NCBI GenBank assembly: GCA_964057225.1
Contig: OZ059896.1
Span: forward strand, 11,578,501-11,642,500
Source: Auanema rhodensis
Lineage: Eukaryota > Nematoda > Chromadorea > Rhabditida > Rhabditidae
Direction: 5' to 3'
DNA: 64,000 nt
The position numbers and the translations under genes were made by a program. Positions 61,434 through 64,000 of the stretch are shown here, one piece after another. Position 1 is the first letter of the stretch. Every line of letters starts with the position of its first letter. Under the pieces are notes generated by a model that ran no database searches, was not told the origin of the DNA, and was given only the letters and a program-made list of their open reading frames with translations.

Positions 61434-64000
61434 TGTATTTTCTAAACCATTTCACTCCATCTCTTTTGATTAATTCCATATTTTTAACAATTTCATATTT
61501 CTACCACGAATTCATAACTTCATTTTTTAAATTTTTAATCATTAAAAAACATTTAAATTTCAATATTGTGATGCTCAAAAACTGAAACATTTAAATATTT
61601 TGTATTTTCTTAACCATTACACTCCATCTCTTTTATTTAATCCCATATTTTAAACAATTTCATAATTCTACCACTATTTCATAATTTCATTCTTTAAAAT
61701 TTTATTCATTAAAAAATATTTAAATTTCAATATTGTGATGCTCAAAAACTGAAACATTCAAATATTTTGTATTTTCTAAACCATTTCACTAAATCTATAT
61801 TATTTAATCCCGTATTTTAAAAAATTTTATAATTCTACGACTATTTGATAATTTCATTTTTTAAATTTTCAATCATTAAAAAACATTTAAATTTCAATAT
61901 TGTGATGCTCAAAAACTGAAACATTTAAATATTTTGTATTTTCTAAACCATTTCACTAAATCTATTCTATTTAATTCCATATTTTAAACAATTTTATAAT
62001 TCTACGACTATTTGATAATTTCATTTTTCAAATTTTCAATCATTAAAAAACATTTAAATTTCAATATTGTGATGCTCAAAAACTGAAACATTTAAATATT
62101 TTGTATTTTCTAAACCATTTCACTAAATCTATTCTATTTAATTCCATATTTTAAACAATTTTATAATTCTACGACTATTTGATAATTTCATTTTTCAAAT
62201 TTTCAATCATTAAAAAACATTTAAATTTCAATATTGTGATGCTCAAAAACTGAAACATTTAAATATTTTGTATTTTCTAAACCATTTCACTAAATCTATT
62301 CTATTTAATTCCATATTTTAAACAATTTTATAATTCTACGACTATTTGATAATTTCATTTTTCAAATTTTTAATCATTAAAAAACATTTAAATTTCAATA
62401 TTGTGATGCTCAAAAACTGAAACATTTAAATATTTTGTATTTTCTAAACCATTTCACTCCATCTCTTTTGATTAATTCCATATTTTTAACAATTTCATAT
62501 TTCTACCACGAATTCATAACTTCATTTTTTAAATTTTTAATCATTAAAAAACATTTAAATTTCAATATTGTGATGCTCAAAAACTGAAACATTTAAATAT
62601 TTTGTATTTTCTTAACCATTACACTCCATCTCTTTTATTTAATCCCATATTTTAAACAATTTTATAATTCTACGACTATTTGATAATTTCATTTTTTAAA
62701 TTTTCAATCATTAAAAAACATTTAAATTTCAATATTGTGATGCTCAAAAACTGAAACATTTAAATATTTTGTATTTTCTAAACCATTTCACTAAATCTAT
62801 TCTATTTAATTCCATATTTTAAACAATTTTATAATTCTACGACTATTTGATAATTTCATTTTTCAAATTTTCAATCATTAAAAAACATTTAAATTTCAAT
62901 ATTGTGATGCTCAAAAACTGAAACATTTAAATATTTTGTATTTTCTTAACCATTACACTCCATCTCTTTTATTTAATCCCATATTTTAAACAATTTTATA
63001 ATTCTACCACTATTTCATAATTTCATTCTTTAAATTTTTAATCATTAAAAAACATTTAAATTTCAATATTGTGATGCTCAAAAACTGAAACATTTAAATA
63101 TTTTGTATTTTCTTAACCATTTCACTAAATCTATTTTATTTAATTCCATATTTTAAACAATTTTATAATTCTACCACTATTTCATAATTTCATTTTTTAA
63201 ATTTTCAATCATTAAAAAACATTTAAATTTCAATATTGTGATGCTCAAAAACTGAAACATTTAAATATTTTGTATTTTCTAAACCATTTCACTAAATCTA
63301 TTTTATTTAATCCCATATTTTAAACTATTTTATAATTCTACCACTATTTCATAATTTCATTCTTTAAATTTTTAATCATTAAAAAACATATAAATTTCAA
63401 TATTGTGATGATCAAAAACTGAAAAATTTAAATATTTTGTATTTTCTAAACCATTTCACTAAATCTATTTTATTTAATTCCATTTTTTAAACAATTTTAT
63501 AATTCTACGACTATTTCATAATTTCATTTTTTAAATTTTTAATCATTAAAAAACATTTAAATTTCAATATTGTGATGCTCAAAAACTGAAACATTTAAAT
63601 ATTTTGTATTTTCTAAACCATTTCACTCCATCTCTTTTGATTAATTCCATATTTTTAACAATTTCATATTTCTACCACGAATTCATAACTTCATTTTTTA
63701 AATTTTTAATCATTAAAAAACATTTAAATTTCAATATTGTGATGCTCAAAAACTGAAACATTTAAATATTTTGTATTTTCTTAACCATTACACTCCATCT
63801 CTTTTATTTAATCCCATATTTTAAACAATTTCATAATTCTACCACTATTTCATAATTTCATTCTTTAAAATTTTATTCATTAAAAAATATTTAAATTTCA
63901 ATATTGTGATGCTCAAAAACTGAAACATTTAAATATTTTGTATTTTCTTAACCATTTCACTAAATCTATTTTATTTAATTCCATATTTTAAACAATTTTA
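61434..64000 (+). repeat. 167-bp satellite array, third block (about 15 units, continues past window)
   Basis: Same orientation and unit type as before the MITE. The array is still running at base 64000, so its right boundary is not seen. No genes. Confidence 0.95.

Noticed and set aside
61255-61479. - strand frame with a poly-Gly stretch
   Set aside because: The Gly run is the C homopolymer of the MITE read on the other strand, and the frame crosses the element's inverted repeat into satellite.
9016-64000. CRISPR-like array, because of regular repeats
   Set aside because: The units are contiguous 167-bp repeats with no unique spacers, in a eukaryotic context with introns and LINEs.
9016-64000. 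Coding or long non-coding gene inside the satellite
   Set aside because: No open frame of gene quality occurs in 9,016-49,136. Transcription of the satellite cannot be judged from sequence.

Overview
The window is eukaryotic nuclear DNA, very AT-rich, most likely from an invertebrate animal. Evidence: spliceosomal introns, AATAAA signals, a Polinton/Maverick-type virus-like element, a non-LTR retrotransposon and a very large tandem satellite. The introns are only 42-46 nt, which fits lineages with minimal introns (nematodes, for example) better than most insects. The species cannot be settled from the sequence.

Region 1 (1-7,624) is part of a Polinton/Maverick (adintovirus-like) element, cut by the left window edge. 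On the + strand: the 3' end of a capsid-type gene (1-252), a small basic virion-core-like protein (1483-1935) and a capsid protein of the F54H12.2-like family (1936-3270). On the - strand: an adenain-type cysteine protease (976-1431), a small one-helix membrane protein (764-934), a two-finger C2H2 protein (258-722) and a protein-primed family B DNA polymerase (3409-7624). The polymerase gene is broken into exons by ten very short introns, and its exonuclease and palm motifs are present. It also has a one-base frame change near 7440 and no visible start codon. The protease has Cys where the family has its acidic catalytic residue. No integrase, packaging ATPase or terminal inverted repeat is in view. 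The copy looks old but only lightly decayed.

Region 2 (7,625-9,015) is an AT-rich junction. It holds about five diverged satellite units in reverse orientation, then a spacer with a degenerate direct repeat.

Region 3 (9,016-64,000) is one huge head-to-tail array of a 167-bp AT-rich satellite, about 300 units, running off the right edge. Older multi-unit blocks have been copied inside it: a 3.5-4.0 kb near-tandem duplication, a 7-unit (1,169 bp) higher-order repeat, an ~1.84 kb duplication and others. Units with a 33-bp internal duplication and one with a 32-bp deletion are also present.

Two transposons sit inside satellite units. One is an almost intact APE-type LINE (49,137-53,780; ORF1 with coiled coil, ORF2 with endonuclease and reverse transcriptase, AAAC-repeat tail). 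The other is a 538-bp non-autonomous inverted-repeat element (60,888-61,425) with an 8-bp target duplication. Apart from these, 7.6-64 kb contains no genes that I can support.
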